Assembly (NCBI RefSeq): GCF_000967425.1
Contig: NZ_FO082820.1
Coordinates: forward strand, 2,356,001 to 2,420,000
DNA length: 64,000 nucleotides
Source: Pseudorhizobium banfieldiae
GTDB lineage: Bacteria; Pseudomonadota; Alphaproteobacteria; Rhizobiales; Rhizobiaceae
Direction: 5' to 3'
Shown here: positions 53,759 to 62,389 of the stretch, piece after piece
Position numbering within the stretch: position 1 is the first letter of the stretch
Layout: each line of letters begins with the position of its first letter
Notes under the pieces: model-generated
Database searches by the model: none
What the model was told of the DNA's origin: nothing
What the model saw: the letters and a program-made list of their open reading frames with translations, nothing else
Position numbers and translations under genes: made by a program

Positions 53759-54988
53759 ATGTATGAATATGCCGTGGCCTGGGAATGGCTGTCGTTCGCC
53801 GCACGCTGGCTGCACGTAATCACCGCCATCGCCTGGATCGGCTCGTCCTTCTACTTTATCGCGCTCGATCTCGGGCTGGTGAAGCGGCCGCACCTTCCGG
53901 TCGGCGCCTATGGCGAGGAGTGGCAGGTGCATGGCGGCGGCTTCTATCACATCCAGAAATACCTGGTGGCGCCGGCGCAGATGCCGGAGCACCTGACGTG
54001 GTTCAAGTGGGAAAGCTACATGACATGGCTTTCCGGCTTCCTGATGCTGGCAATCGTCTACTATGCCGGGGCCGACCTCTTCCTGATCGACAGCCATGTG
54101 ATCGAGCTTTCCCAGTGGCAGGCGATCGGCCTATCCGTCGCTTCGCTCGGCGTCGGCTGGATCATCTACGACCAGCTCTGCAAGTCGCCGATCGGCAAGA
54201 ACACCTGGGGCCTGATGGCGGTCCTCTACGCGGTGCTGGTGGCCATGGCCTGGGGCTATACCCAGGTCTTCACCGGCCGCGCCGCCTTCCTCCATCTCGG
54301 CGCCTTCACTGCCACCATCATGTCGGCGAACGTCTTCTTCATCATCATCCCGAACCAGAAGATCGTTGTGGCCGACCTGATCGCCGGACGGACGCCGGAC
54401 CCGAAATACGGCGTCATCGCCAAGCAGCGCTCGCTGCACAACAACTACCTGACGCTTCCCGTCATCTTCTTCATGCTGTCGAACCATTACCCGCTGGCGT
54501 TCGCGACGGAGTTCAACTGGATCATCGCGGCGCTGGTCTTCCTGATGGGAGTGACGATCCGTCACTGGTTCAACACGACCCATGCAAGGAAGGGCAGGCC
54601 GACCTGGACCTGGCTCGTGACGCTGCTCATCTTCATCGCCATCATGTGGCTTTCGACCGTGCCGAAGGTGCTGACCGGGGAGACCGAGAATGCAGCACTG
54701 TCCCCCTTGCAGCAGAAGTTCGCATCGAACGCCCATTTCGACGCCGCCCGGGACGTTGTGCTGTCCCGCTGTTCCATGTGCCACGCGGCTGAACCCGTCT
54801 GGGACGGCGTGAACTTCCCGCCGAAGGCCGTGAAGCTGGAGACCGACCGGGAGATTGCCGCACACGCCCGCGAGATATACATCCAGGCCGGCCGGAGCCA
54901 CGCCATGCCGCCCGGCAACATTACAGAGATTTCGGCGGAGGAGCGCCAGTTGCTCGCCGCCTGGTATGAAAGCACAGTTTCGCAATGA
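53759..54988 (+). CDS. puuD: Membrane urate hydroxylase with C-terminal cytochrome c
   Basis: A 409-residue enzyme that oxidises urate to 5-hydroxyisourate at the membrane, passing electrons to its cytochrome c. About eight membrane helices cover residues 10-310 (RWLHVITAIAWIGSSFYFIA, GGGFYHIQKYL, LHNNYLTLPVIFFMLSNHYP). The C-terminal domain carries the haem c motif Cys338-x-x-Cys341-His342 and the axial-type HAMPPGN. This membrane-cytochrome form replaces soluble urate oxidase in many proteobacteria. AGAGG precedes the ATG. Its stop overlaps guaD by 4 bases. Confidence 0.95.
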   Translation: MYEYAVAWEWLSFAARWLHVITAIAWIGSSFYFIALDLGLVKRPHLPVGAYGEEWQVHGGGFYHIQKYLVAPAQMPEHLTWFKWESYMTWLSGFLMLAIVYYAGADLFLIDSHVIELSQWQAIGLSVASLGVGWIIYDQLCKSPIGKNTWGLMAVLYAVLVAMAWGYTQVFTGRAAFLHLGAFTATIMSANVFFIIIPNQKIVVADLIAGRTPDPKYGVIAKQRSLHNNYLTLPVIFFMLSNHYPLAFATEFNWIIAALVFLMGVTIRHWFNTTHARKGRPTWTWLVTLLIFIAIMWLSTVPKVLTGETENAALSPLQQKFASNAHFDAARDVVLSRCSMCHAAEPVWDGVNFPPKAVKLETDREIAAHAREIYIQAGRSHAMPPGNITEISAEERQLLAAWYESTVSQ

Positions 54989-56310
54989 CGAAGACCCTGA
55001 TCCGCGGCCGCCTGCTAACCTTCAAACGCGCGCCGATGAGCCTGACCGACACCGAGAGCTATGCCTATGAGCATGACGGCGGGCTGCTGATCGAGGACGG
55101 CATCTTCGCCGCCATCGGAGATTATGCGGACATCAAGGCGCAGGCGGCCCAGGACACCCATGAGATCGACCACCGGCCGCATCTCATCCTGCCCGGATTG
55201 ATCGACACGCACCTGCACTTTCCGCAGATGCAGGTGATCGCCTCCTATGCCGGCAGCCTTCTGGAATGGCTCAACACCTATACCTTCCATGAGGAATGCC
55301 GCTTCGTCGAAAGCGACCATGCGGCCCGCATCGCCACCCGTTTCTACGACGAGATGATCCGCCACGGCACGACGACGGCCGCCGCCTATTGCTCGGTTCA
55401 CAAGGCATCTGCCGACGCCTATTTCGCCGAGGCGATGAAGCGCGGCATGTGCATGGTCGGCGGCAAGGTGATGATGGACCGCAACGCCCCGCAGGGCCTG
55501 CTCGACACGCCACAGATGAGCTATGAGGAGACGCGTGCGGTGATCGAGCAATGGCATGGCAAGGGGCGCAACCACGTCGCCATCACACCGCGCTTCGCCA
55601 TCACCTCCACGCCGGAGCAGATGCAGGCCGCCCAGGCGCTGGCACAGGAATTCCCGGATCTCCACATCCAGACGCATCTTTCGGAGAACCTCGACGAAAT
55701 CCGATATACGTGCGAGCTTTATCCGGAGGCGAAGGACTATACCGACATCTATGCGCGCTACGGCCTGCTGGGCGCAAAGACGCTGCTCGGACACGCCATC
55801 CACCTCTCCGACCGCGAGGCAGACGTCTTGAGCGAGACGGGATCGGTCGCCGTCCACTGCCCGACATCCAACCTCTTCATCGGCTCCGGCCTCTTCCCGC
55901 TGAACGCCATCCGCCGGCGGAACAAGCCGGTGCGGGTGGCGGTAGCAACCGATATCGGCGGCGGCTCGAGCTATTCCATGCTGCGCACGATGGACGAGGC
56001 CTACAAGATCCAGCAGGTCCTTGGGCAGCGGCTGAACCCGCTGGACAGCTTCCACCTGATGACCCGCGGCAACGCCGAGGCGCTATCGCTCGTGGACCGG
56101 ATCGGAACGCTGGAGGTCGGCACGGACGCCGACCTCGTGGTGCTCAACGCAGCCGCGACGCCGGCCATGGCGCTGAGGCTGGAGACGGTCACCACCCTGC
56201 CGGAGGAGCTTTTCCTGCTGCAGACCATGGGGGACGACCGGGCGGTGGCGGAGACCTATGTCGCGGGCAAGGCGATGAAGCAAGGCCTTGAACCCAATTT
56301 GGGAGCATGA
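54985..56310 (+). CDS. guaD: Guanine deaminase
   Basis: A 441-residue amidohydrolase that converts guanine to xanthine. Zinc ligands are in DTHLHFPQ (His76, His78), HLSEN and GHAIHLSDRE, and the catalytic Asp in VATDIGGGSS. It begins within the last codons of puuD (ATGA overlap), so urate oxidation and guanine entry are co-expressed. The higB toxin gene starts 10 bases after its stop. Confidence 0.95.
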   Translation: MTKTLIRGRLLTFKRAPMSLTDTESYAYEHDGGLLIEDGIFAAIGDYADIKAQAAQDTHEIDHRPHLILPGLIDTHLHFPQMQVIASYAGSLLEWLNTYTFHEECRFVESDHAARIATRFYDEMIRHGTTTAAAYCSVHKASADAYFAEAMKRGMCMVGGKVMMDRNAPQGLLDTPQMSYEETRAVIEQWHGKGRNHVAITPRFAITSTPEQMQAAQALAQEFPDLHIQTHLSENLDEIRYTCELYPEAKDYTDIYARYGLLGAKTLLGHAIHLSDREADVLSETGSVAVHCPTSNLFIGSGLFPLNAIRRRNKPVRVAVATDIGGGSSYSMLRTMDEAYKIQQVLGQRLNPLDSFHLMTRGNAEALSLVDRIGTLEVGTDADLVVLNAAATPAMALRLETVTTLPEELFLLQTMGDDRAVAETYVAGKAMKQGLEPNLGA

Positions 56311-56319
56311 TAGTCTCCG

Positions 56320-56640
56320 ATGCGAATAATCTCGCGCCGAGCATTGAGGCAATTCGCAGAAAGCCCAAAGGGCCAAAAAGGCGGACCGGCTTTGAAGGCG
56401 GCGCTGGATTCCTGGTTTCATGAAGCAAGCAAGGCGGAGTGGCGATCATCCGCCGACATCAAGAAGCGATACGTCCATGCAAGCATCATCAATGCGGAAC
56501 GCGTCGTGTTCAACATCAAGGGAAATGACTATCGGCTGATCACCTCGGTGGATTTCGGACGAGCCACAGTATGGATCAAATGGATCGGAACACACGGTGA
56601 TTATGACCGGATCGATGCCGCAACGGTGGAACATGACTGA
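56320..56640 (+). CDS. higB: Type II toxin HigB, mRNA interferase
   Basis: A 106-residue RelE-fold toxin of the HigB group. MRIISRRALRQFAES, IKKRYVHASIINAERVVFNI and GNDYRLITSVDFGRATVWIKW cover the family core. It would cut mRNA on ribosomes. It starts only 10 bases after guaD and has no clear ribosome site of its own, suggesting coupling to guaD translation. Toxin-first order with an 8-base overlap with higA is normal for HigBA. Confidence 0.92.
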   Translation: MRIISRRALRQFAESPKGQKGGPALKAALDSWFHEASKAEWRSSADIKKRYVHASIINAERVVFNIKGNDYRLITSVDFGRATVWIKWIGTHGDYDRIDAATVEHD

Positions 56641-57013
56641 GATTAGACCCATCCGCAGTGAAGGCGATTACCAGCAGGCAATGACGCTCCTCGAGACCCT
56701 GTGGGGGGCCGAAACCGGAACGCCGGAGGGCGACAGGCTCGACCTGCTAGTCACTCTGATCGATATCTACGAAAGCGCCCGCCACCCCATCGATCTGCCT
56801 GATCCTGTCGATGCTATCCTGTTCCGCATGGAACAGCAGGGACTTACCCGCAAGGATCTGGAGCCTGTCCTCGGCAGCCGCGGGAGGGTTGCGGAAATCC
56901 TCAACCGGAAACGTCCCCTTTCCCTTGAGATGATCCGCCGCCTCAACGCCGAGTTGGATATCCCAGCAGAAGTGCTGATCCAGCCCATCCGGCCAGCCAA
57001 GTCGGCTGCGTAA
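56633..57013 (+). CDS. higA: Antitoxin HigA
   Basis: A 126-residue protein. The N-terminal about 65 residues form the toxin-binding helical part (SEGDYQQAMTLLETLWGAE), and the C-terminal region is a Xre-type helix-turn-helix (GLTRKDLEPVLGSRGRVAEI, LSLEMIRRLNAELDIPAE). It should neutralise HigB and repress the pair. It overlaps higB by 8 bases. Confidence 0.92.
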   Translation: MTEIRPIRSEGDYQQAMTLLETLWGAETGTPEGDRLDLLVTLIDIYESARHPIDLPDPVDAILFRMEQQGLTRKDLEPVLGSRGRVAEILNRKRPLSLEMIRRLNAELDIPAEVLIQPIRPAKSAA

Positions 57014-57125
57014 CAGCAAGACTTAGTTGCCATGGTCGGGTGGAGGATGCGGCTTCTTCCGAAGACAACCGCCGCGGCTCCTCCGCTGAGACGAGCATAT
57101 GTTCCGGCCTTATCTATCAGCTGTT

Positions 57126-57138
57126 GGTCGATTCGACC
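57126..57138. promoter_or_regulatory. 13-base palindrome upstream of lldD
   Basis: GGTCGA and TCGACC flank a single T, giving a 13-base symmetric site 96 bases before lldD and 113 bases after higA. The GGTCnnnnnGACC form is compatible with a GntR-type operator. No regulator gene is adjacent, so the binder is unknown. Confidence 0.35.
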
Positions 57139-57233
57139 TTTGCATACATTGAACATCTTTCTCGTCTTTTTTGCTGACGCGCTCGAATGACTCATGCTAG
57201 CTGACGATACGTTCTGCCGGGGGAGTACCGATC

Positions 57234-58379
57234 ATGTCCAAGCCGCTGACCATCGCCGACCTGAAGACGCGCGCCCGGCGCCGGGTGCCGAAGATGTTCT
57301 TCGACTATGCCGACAGCGGCTCCTGGACGGAGGGCACCTATCGCGCCAACGAGGAAGACTTCTCGAAGGTGAAGCTTCGCCAGCGGGTGCTGGTGGACAT
57401 GACAAACAGGTCGCTGGCGACGACCATGGCGGGCCAGGATGCTTCCATGCCGGTGGCACTCGCGCCGACCGGGCTGTGCGGCATGCAGCATGCCGACGGC
57501 GAGATGCTGGCAGCCAAGGCGGCGGAAGAATTCGGCGTGCCGTTCACGCTCTCGACGATGTCGATCTGCTCGATCGAGGACGTCGCCTCCGTCACCTCAA
57601 AGCCCTTCTGGTTCCAGCTTTACGTGATGAAGGACCGCGACTTCATCAACAACCTGATCGACCGCGCCAAGGCAGCAAACTGCTCGGCGCTGATGCTGAC
57701 GCTCGACCTGCAGATTCTCGGCCAGCGCCACAAGGACCTGCGCAACGGTCTCTCCGCACCGCCGAAGTGGACCGTCCATCATGGCATCCAGCTGGCCACC
57801 AAGCCCTTCTGGTGCATGGACATGCTGCGCACCAAGCGCCGCGGCTTCGGCAACATCGTTGGTCACGCCAAGAACGTCTCCGACCTCTCCTCGCTCTCCT
57901 CCTGGACGGCGGAACAGTTCGACCCGCAGCTGTCCTGGAAGGATGTCGCCTGGATCAAGGAGCGTTGGGGCGGCAAGCTGATCCTCAAGGGCATCCTCGA
58001 CGAGGAAGATGCGCGGGCGGCGGCCGAGAGCGGCGCGGACGCGATCGTCGTTTCCAATCACGGTGGCCGGCAGTTGGACGGTGCGCTGTCATCGATCAGC
58101 ATGCTGCCGCGCATCGTAGACGCTGTCGGCGACAAGATCGAGGTGCATCTCGATGGCGGCATCCGTTCCGGCCAGGACGTGCTGAAGGCGGTGGCGCTTG
58201 GCGCCCGCGGCACCTATATCGGCCGCCCCTATCTCTATGGGCTCGGAGCCATGGGCAAGGCCGGCGTGACGACGGCGCTGGAGATCATCAGAAAGGAGAT
58301 GGACGTGACCATGGCGCTCTGCGGCAAGCGGGACATCCAGACGGTGGACCGCAGCGTGATCGCCGAGACGCGGTTCTGA
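57234..58379 (+). CDS. lldD: FMN-dependent L-lactate dehydrogenase / alpha-hydroxyacid oxidase
   Basis: A 381-residue FMN enzyme of the glycolate-oxidase superfamily. FFDYADSGSWTEGTYRANEE, VALAPTGLCGMQHADGE, the catalytic His276 in VVSNHGGRQLDG, and VHLDGGIRSGQDVLKAVALG are all conserved. It would oxidise L-lactate to pyruvate, feeding the respiratory chain, though related enzymes use glycolate or other 2-hydroxyacids. GGGGAG precedes the ATG. It follows the TA pair by 220 bases and probably has its own promoter. Confidence 0.9.
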   Translation: MSKPLTIADLKTRARRRVPKMFFDYADSGSWTEGTYRANEEDFSKVKLRQRVLVDMTNRSLATTMAGQDASMPVALAPTGLCGMQHADGEMLAAKAAEEFGVPFTLSTMSICSIEDVASVTSKPFWFQLYVMKDRDFINNLIDRAKAANCSALMLTLDLQILGQRHKDLRNGLSAPPKWTVHHGIQLATKPFWCMDMLRTKRRGFGNIVGHAKNVSDLSSLSSWTAEQFDPQLSWKDVAWIKERWGGKLILKGILDEEDARAAAESGADAIVVSNHGGRQLDGALSSISMLPRIVDAVGDKIEVHLDGGIRSGQDVLKAVALGARGTYIGRPYLYGLGAMGKAGVTTALEIIRKEMDVTMALCGKRDIQTVDRSVIAETRF

Positions 58380-58413
58380 CGGCGCCAGAGCCGCATCATG
58401 AGCGAGGACTGCT

Positions 58414-58593
58414 TCAGCGGCCCTCTTCCAGCTTCTGCTCTACCTTGTTTCGGCTGTTGCCGACCTCATGCACGGCGTCCTTGACGTCGGCTTTCGACAC
58501 GCCTTCCTTGTCGGCTTCATAGCGCAGTTCATGATCCTGGCCGGCGGCGACGCGGGCCCTGTCCTGTGCGCGACCACGGTTTGTCTGGCTCAT
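58414..58593 (-). CDS. DUF3606 small protein
   Basis: A 59-residue hydrophilic protein. DHELRYEADKEGVSKADVKD followed by AVHEVG matches the DUF3606 family of short, stress-linked proteins of unknown function. AGGAGGAATGCG precedes the ATG. It is a single gene between lldD (convergent) and the DUF1622 gene. Confidence 0.8.
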   Translation of the reverse strand: MSQTNRGRAQDRARVAAGQDHELRYEADKEGVSKADVKDAVHEVGNSRNKVEQKLEEGR

Positions 58594-58717
58594 CTCGCAT
58601 TCCTCCTGAGACTGCATCGCCTCCAGAATCCATGAGGAATCGAAAGGTTCCTGAAGCAGGGGATCAGCAAGGGAAAGACCAGGCCGGCAGGGGTCGGTGG
58701 AGGTTGCCCGGAAGGTC

Positions 58718-59116
58718 TCAGTGCGGACGATCGACAAGCTCGGTCCGAGCGGAACTTCCCGAGGATTGACCGGATGAAGGCTTGGCTTGCTGCCAGGGCC
58801 ACTTTCCTTCGATCTCCACCTCCAGCGAAAAACTCAGGAAGGTTCTGATCAGCACGATGCCTGCCAGCACGGCGAGGCTGTCGAGGGTCGGCTCGATGGC
58901 CACGGTGTTGATGATGTCCGCCGCCACCAGGAGCTCCAGGCCCAGCAGGATGGCTCTGCCAAGCGTGGCGCGCAGCTCATGATAGGCACCCTCGCGCGAT
59001 CTCGCCCTAAGGAAGTTGAAGGCCGCGAAGAACATTCCGATGACGATCACCGCCACGCCTGCGACCTCGATGGCGCGGGTCGTAACATGCAGCAACTGAC
59101 CAAATGCGGCATCCAT
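58718..59116 (-). CDS. DUF1622 membrane protein
   Basis: A 132-residue protein with three hydrophobic helices (VAGVAVIVIGMFFAAFNFL, LGRAILLGLELLVAADIINT, LDSLAVLAGIVLIRTFLSFS), followed by a basic tail. The motif LGRAILLGLELLVAADIINT is characteristic of DUF1622. AAGGGG precedes the ATG. Function unknown. Confidence 0.85.
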   Translation of the reverse strand: MDAAFGQLLHVTTRAIEVAGVAVIVIGMFFAAFNFLRARSREGAYHELRATLGRAILLGLELLVAADIINTVAIEPTLDSLAVLAGIVLIRTFLSFSLEVEIEGKWPWQQAKPSSGQSSGSSARTELVDRPH

Positions 59117-59239
59117 GGAGAACCCCTTTCACGGCGGTTGAACAGCTACCGTACTGCGAAACTCCAGGACAGCCCCAACAGGCTTGGCTCCCGCTCCGCC
59201 TGAAGCACGCCCGCCGCGAAGCAGAGCACACGAATGTCG

Positions 59240-60034
59240 CTAGCACCAGCCACCGGGCGCACCGGGTTTCCGGGCCAGCCCCTCGCGCACCAGCACGTCG
59301 GAGAGCGACACACCATTGCGCATCACGGCGCGTACCTTGCGGCCCTTGCTATCGGCATCATCGGCTCCGGCAGCGACCAGTTCGAAGGGACCAGAGTCGA
59401 GAAAGGCCCGCACCCGCAGTTCCGCATCGCTTGCCTTGATCCGCTCCGCCTCGCAGCGGGGCTTGTCGATATCGGGCACCTCTATCCCCGCAAGGCGGAT
59501 CTTCTCGCCATGGAACATGAAGCTGTCGCCAGCGATGACGCAGTCATCCTGCTTGGCGGTGCCGCAAAGGTAGAACTTGGTCTGGTGGCGGCCGAGAGTG
59601 ACGGAAGGCCCATCGCGCTTGAGGGCAGCGGGTACCGGACGCTGCGGGGCCGGACGGCCGATCGGCGCCGGTGGGGTGATGGCTGCCGTCTGCAGCGCAT
59701 CCTGGCGCTGGGGCGCACCCTGCCGCTTCTCTTCCTTCGAGGCGAGGCCGCGCGGTGGAACGGGTGCAGCCGGCCGAACAGTAGCGGGGTCCTTCGACGC
59801 CGGCTTCTGCTGCGCCTTCGAGGGCGATGGTCGGGCTGCAACCTTCTGCTCCACGCCGCCCGTCAGATTGCCTGCAAAGCGCCTCAGATCAGCAGAGTTG
59901 TCGTAAGCGGCGATCCCTCCGACGAGCGCGATCAGCGCTCCACCCCAGAGCCATGTGGACCCGCCGCGGCCGCTTGCGGTACGCTTCTTCCTGCCGCCGC
60001 TTCTGCGCTGCGGCTTCCGTCTGGAACTGGCCAT
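59240..60034 (-). CDS. Membrane-tethered thermonuclease-fold (SNase-like) protein
   Basis: A 264-residue protein. A Lys/Arg-rich N-terminus, one membrane helix (about residues 28-45, STWLWGGALIALVGGIAAYD) and a long Pro/Ala/Lys-rich linker (about 65-145) precede a C-terminal staphylococcal-nuclease-like domain (FHGEKIRLAGIEVPDIDKPR, ELRVRAFLDSG, LSDVLVREGLARK). The domain lacks the obvious full set of nuclease residues, so activity is uncertain. It would face the periplasm. It lies 77 bases downstream of uraH on the same strand but has no known purine role. Confidence 0.72.
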   Translation of the reverse strand: MASSRRKPQRRSGGRKKRTASGRGGSTWLWGGALIALVGGIAAYDNSADLRRFAGNLTGGVEQKVAARPSPSKAQQKPASKDPATVRPAAPVPPRGLASKEEKRQGAPQRQDALQTAAITPPAPIGRPAPQRPVPAALKRDGPSVTLGRHQTKFYLCGTAKQDDCVIAGDSFMFHGEKIRLAGIEVPDIDKPRCEAERIKASDAELRVRAFLDSGPFELVAAGADDADSKGRKVRAVMRNGVSLSDVLVREGLARKPGAPGGWC

Positions 60035-60111
60035 CAGAACCTCTCATCGATTCCGGCGCAGTATCCTCGCCTATGGTTTCCGAAACGTTTCGATCGCCAT
60101 CCGAAGATCGA

Positions 60112-60468
60112 TCAGCTGCCGCGGTAAGTGGAATAACCGAAGGGGGAAAGCAGCAGCGGCACATGGTAGTGCGCCGTAGTATCGGCGATGCCGAAGCGGA
60201 TCGGGATGACGTCGAGGAAAGCAGGCTCCGGTAGGGAGTGGCCGGTCATGCGCAGGTAATCGCCGGCATGGAACACCAACTCGTATTCACCCGCCTTGAA
60301 CGTATCGTCGGCGAGGATAGGGCCGTCATCCACGCGGCCGTCGGAATTGGTGCTGACGCTCTTCACCTTCTCGCGGACATCCCCCGAGACACGATAGAGA
60401 TCGATCTTCAGCCCCTTGGCTGGCACGCCGCGGGCGGTGTCGAGGACATGGGTGGTAAGGCCGGTCAT
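60112..60468 (-). CDS. uraH: 5-hydroxyisourate hydrolase
   Basis: A 118-residue transthyretin-fold hydrolase that turns 5-hydroxyisourate, the PuuD product, into OHCU. The N-terminal [14 protein letters not shown] (His7), the [16 protein letters not shown] strand and the C-terminal YRGS signature identify it. It overlaps allA by 4 bases. Confidence 0.96.
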   Translation of the reverse strand: MTGLTTHVLDTARGVPAKGLKIDLYRVSGDVREKVKSVSTNSDGRVDDGPILADDTFKAGEYELVFHAGDYLRMTGHSLPEPAFLDVIPIRFGIADTTAHYHVPLLLSPFGYSTYRGS

Positions 60469-60965
60469 GGGATTGGCTCCGAGATCAAGTAAGGCGTGTC
60501 GTAGAACAATTCTTCGAGATTGTTTTCCGGCCGGTCGCGGTCGACGACCAGGAAGTCGCTGGGCGATCCGATCACCATCAGGGGATGATGCCAGACATTG
60601 CGGCGGTAGTTGACCCCTTGGTCGCCGCGGGCGAGGAATATCTTCGGTTCGCCAGGACGGCTCCCGACATCCTCCGCCACCGCCACGAGAAAGGGCCGTC
60701 CCGACAGCGGGTGAAAGCTCTGGCTGCCGAACGGATGCCGCTCCATCATGTCGATTGCATAGGGGAACTGCCGCGGCTGGCCGCGAAACAGACTGATGAT
60801 GGCGCCCGCGCCATCCGTCTCGACTGTGCCGAGGCGGTGAAAGCGCTCCGTGGTGCCGTTGTTGATGAGGCGGACCGTGGCGGGGTCGGCCTCAATGACA
60901 TCACCGAAAGGGGCGAAGGCGGCTTTGGTAAGGAGTTGGATCTGGAGATGCTGTGGCATGGTCAT
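60465..60965 (-). CDS. allA: Ureidoglycolate lyase
   Basis: A 166-residue cupin-like enzyme that splits ureidoglycolate into glyoxylate and urea, the last step of allantoate breakdown. [35 protein letters not shown] and [17 protein letters not shown] are conserved. The start is ATG at 60965, overlapping the HepT-type stop by 4 bases, although ATG at 60959 is also in frame. Expression therefore appears coupled to the upstream HEPN toxin gene, an unusual arrangement. Confidence 0.93.
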   Translation of the reverse strand: MTMPQHLQIQLLTKAAFAPFGDVIEADPATVRLINNGTTERFHRLGTVETDGAGAIISLFRGQPRQFPYAIDMMERHPFGSQSFHPLSGRPFLVAVAEDVGSRPGEPKIFLARGDQGVNYRRNVWHHPLMVIGSPSDFLVVDRDRPENNLEELFYDTPYLISEPIP

Positions 60966-61324
60966 TCGCCTTGCGGGCGCCAGTGGCGAAGGGCGTCAAG
61001 TTGGATAACCAGGTCCGGCAATGCCTTCTGTACTGTCTCAAAGACAACCGGCAGATCAAGCTCGTAGTAGTCATGCACGACGACATTGCGCATGCCCTTG
61101 ATCTTGTTCCAAGGGATCTCGGGATGCTCAACTGGGAAATCAGGGTAGTGCTGCATGATCCGCGCGGCCGCATCACCGATCAAAACGAGTGTCATTCCGA
61201 CAGCCATCTGGGTCCGCTCGTCTGCAGCGAAAGCGTCATACCCCATGCCGGAGAGAAAGTCGCTTGCCTTGAGCGCCGCCTCATTCATCTGCGCGATGTA
61301 GCCCGCCAAGCGATCAGCAGTCAT
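60962..61324 (-). CDS. HepT-type HEPN toxin, copy 1
   Basis: A 120-residue all-helical HEPN protein. The catalytic R-x4-H-x-Y motif is intact (Arg79, His84, Tyr86 in RNVVVHDYY). HEPN toxins cut RNA and in HepT/MntA pairs are blocked when the partner adds AMP to the Tyr of this motif. The start overlaps the cognate nucleotidyltransferase stop by 4 bases. The final residues LRHWRPQGE are the same as in copy 2 at 61682. Its stop overlaps allA. Confidence 0.9.
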   Translation of the reverse strand: MTADRLAGYIAQMNEAALKASDFLSGMGYDAFAADERTQMAVGMTLVLIGDAAARIMQHYPDFPVEHPEIPWNKIKGMRNVVVHDYYELDLPVVFETVQKALPDLVIQLDALRHWRPQGE

Positions 61325-61614
61325 ATGGCTTTTGCTTCCGCCATGATCCGATCGCGCATCCTGTCGCGCAAAGCGCCGGGAGTGGCTACGTCCACCTTCG
61401 TTCCACCAAAAAGCTGCTCGAGTTCATGCTGCAGGCCGCCAAGATCGAGCAATGTCATACCCGGCAGTGCGTCGACGAGAATATCGAGATCGCTGCCATC
61501 CTTGTCCTCCCCCCGCGCCACGGAACCGAAGACGCGCGGGTTCGCCGCGTTAAAGCGCTTCGTCGCTTCGCGGATCGCCTCGCGATTCTTCTCCAGGACT
61601 TCGGACGGTCTCAT
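61321..61614 (-). CDS. MntA-type minimal nucleotidyltransferase, copy 1
   Basis: A 97-residue polymerase-beta-fold protein. The active-site motif G-S-x10-D-x-D is intact (Gly30, Ser31, Asp42, Asp44 in GSVARGEDKDGSDLD), with a third acidic residue at Asp75. As the antitoxin of HEPN partners, it would transfer AMP to the toxin Tyr. GAGGGG precedes the ATG. It overlaps the HEPN gene by 4 bases. Confidence 0.9.
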   Translation of the reverse strand: MRPSEVLEKNREAIREATKRFNAANPRVFGSVARGEDKDGSDLDILVDALPGMTLLDLGGLQHELEQLFGGTKVDVATPGALRDRMRDRIMAEAKAI

Positions 61615-61681
61615 TCTGAACCCCTCGTTGCCGGATTATAGGCGACGGGCTTCGAGGTGGGAAGGAGCTATCCGTCTGGGG

Positions 61682-62044
61682 CTATTCCCCCTGCGGACGC
61701 CAATGGCGAAGAGACTCGAGCTGCTCGATAAACTCAGGCATCACCTGATTGGCGGTCTGCCAGATGGTATCCACATCGAGCTGGAAATATTGGTGCGCGA
61801 TACGGTTCCGCATGTTGCGGATGTCAATCCAAGCGATTTGGGGATGCTCCGCAATGAATTGCGGATACCGCTCCAAAACCTTTATGGCACATTCGCCGAT
61901 GGCCATGATGTTGGCAATCACGGCATCCTGCGTTCGTTGATCCGCCAAAAACGCTTCTCGCTGCATCTCCCGTGTATAGGAGATGACCTTTTCTGCAGCT
62001 GAGAGCATTCGCCCGATATAAACGTGAAGTCGTTCATCGCTCAT
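61682..62044 (-). CDS. HepT-type HEPN toxin, copy 2
   Basis: A 120-residue paralogue of the HEPN protein at 60962, with the catalytic motif at identical positions (Arg79, His84, Tyr86 in RNRIAHQYF). Large parts differ from copy 1, so the two may not cross-react. Its start overlaps the MntA-type gene by 4 bases. The stop is 67 bases before copy 1 of the nucleotidyltransferase gene. Confidence 0.9.
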   Translation of the reverse strand: MSDERLHVYIGRMLSAAEKVISYTREMQREAFLADQRTQDAVIANIMAIGECAIKVLERYPQFIAEHPQIAWIDIRNMRNRIAHQYFQLDVDTIWQTANQVMPEFIEQLESLRHWRPQGE

Positions 62045-62331
62045 ATGGCGACCGCTTCGCTCACGATGCGTGCTCGTTCCGCTGGCGGAAAATCGCCTGG
62101 GACCTTCACATCGACCCGGATGCCGAGCGCCTCGGAGAGATCACCTTCCAAACCGCCCAGAGTAAGTAAACTGGTGTCTTGCGACGGATCCACGAGGATA
62201 TCGAGATCGCTGCCCGGCACGTCTTCCCCGCGCAGGACCGAACCGAATACGCGCGGGTTCGACAGACTGCGTCGCGCTACGATCCGACGGATCGCCTCGC
62301 GGTTCTTCTCCAGGACTTCGGACGGTCTCAT
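62041..62331 (-). CDS. MntA-type minimal nucleotidyltransferase, copy 2
   Basis: A 96-residue protein with the same G-S-x10-D-x-D motif as copy 1 (Gly30, Ser31, Asp42, Asp44 in GSVLRGEDVPGSDLD). The first 15 residues equal those of copy 1, and the first 44 bases differ at a single position, whereas the rest of the protein has diverged. GAGGTGATGCC precedes the ATG at 62331. It follows uraD by 58 bases on the same strand. Confidence 0.9.
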   Translation of the reverse strand: MRPSEVLEKNREAIRRIVARRSLSNPRVFGSVLRGEDVPGSDLDILVDPSQDTSLLTLGGLEGDLSEALGIRVDVKVPGDFPPAERARIVSEAVAI

Positions 62332-62389
62332 GGCATCACCTCGATATGCCTCCTCAATATAGGCAGGGAAGCGAGTTGAGGAAAGCTGC

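Noticed and set aside
60962..62331. Interpretation of the HEPN/MNT genes as a transposon or phage insertion
   Set aside because: No transposase, integrase or terminal inverted repeats are seen, and reading frames run on into the purine genes by 4-base overlaps.
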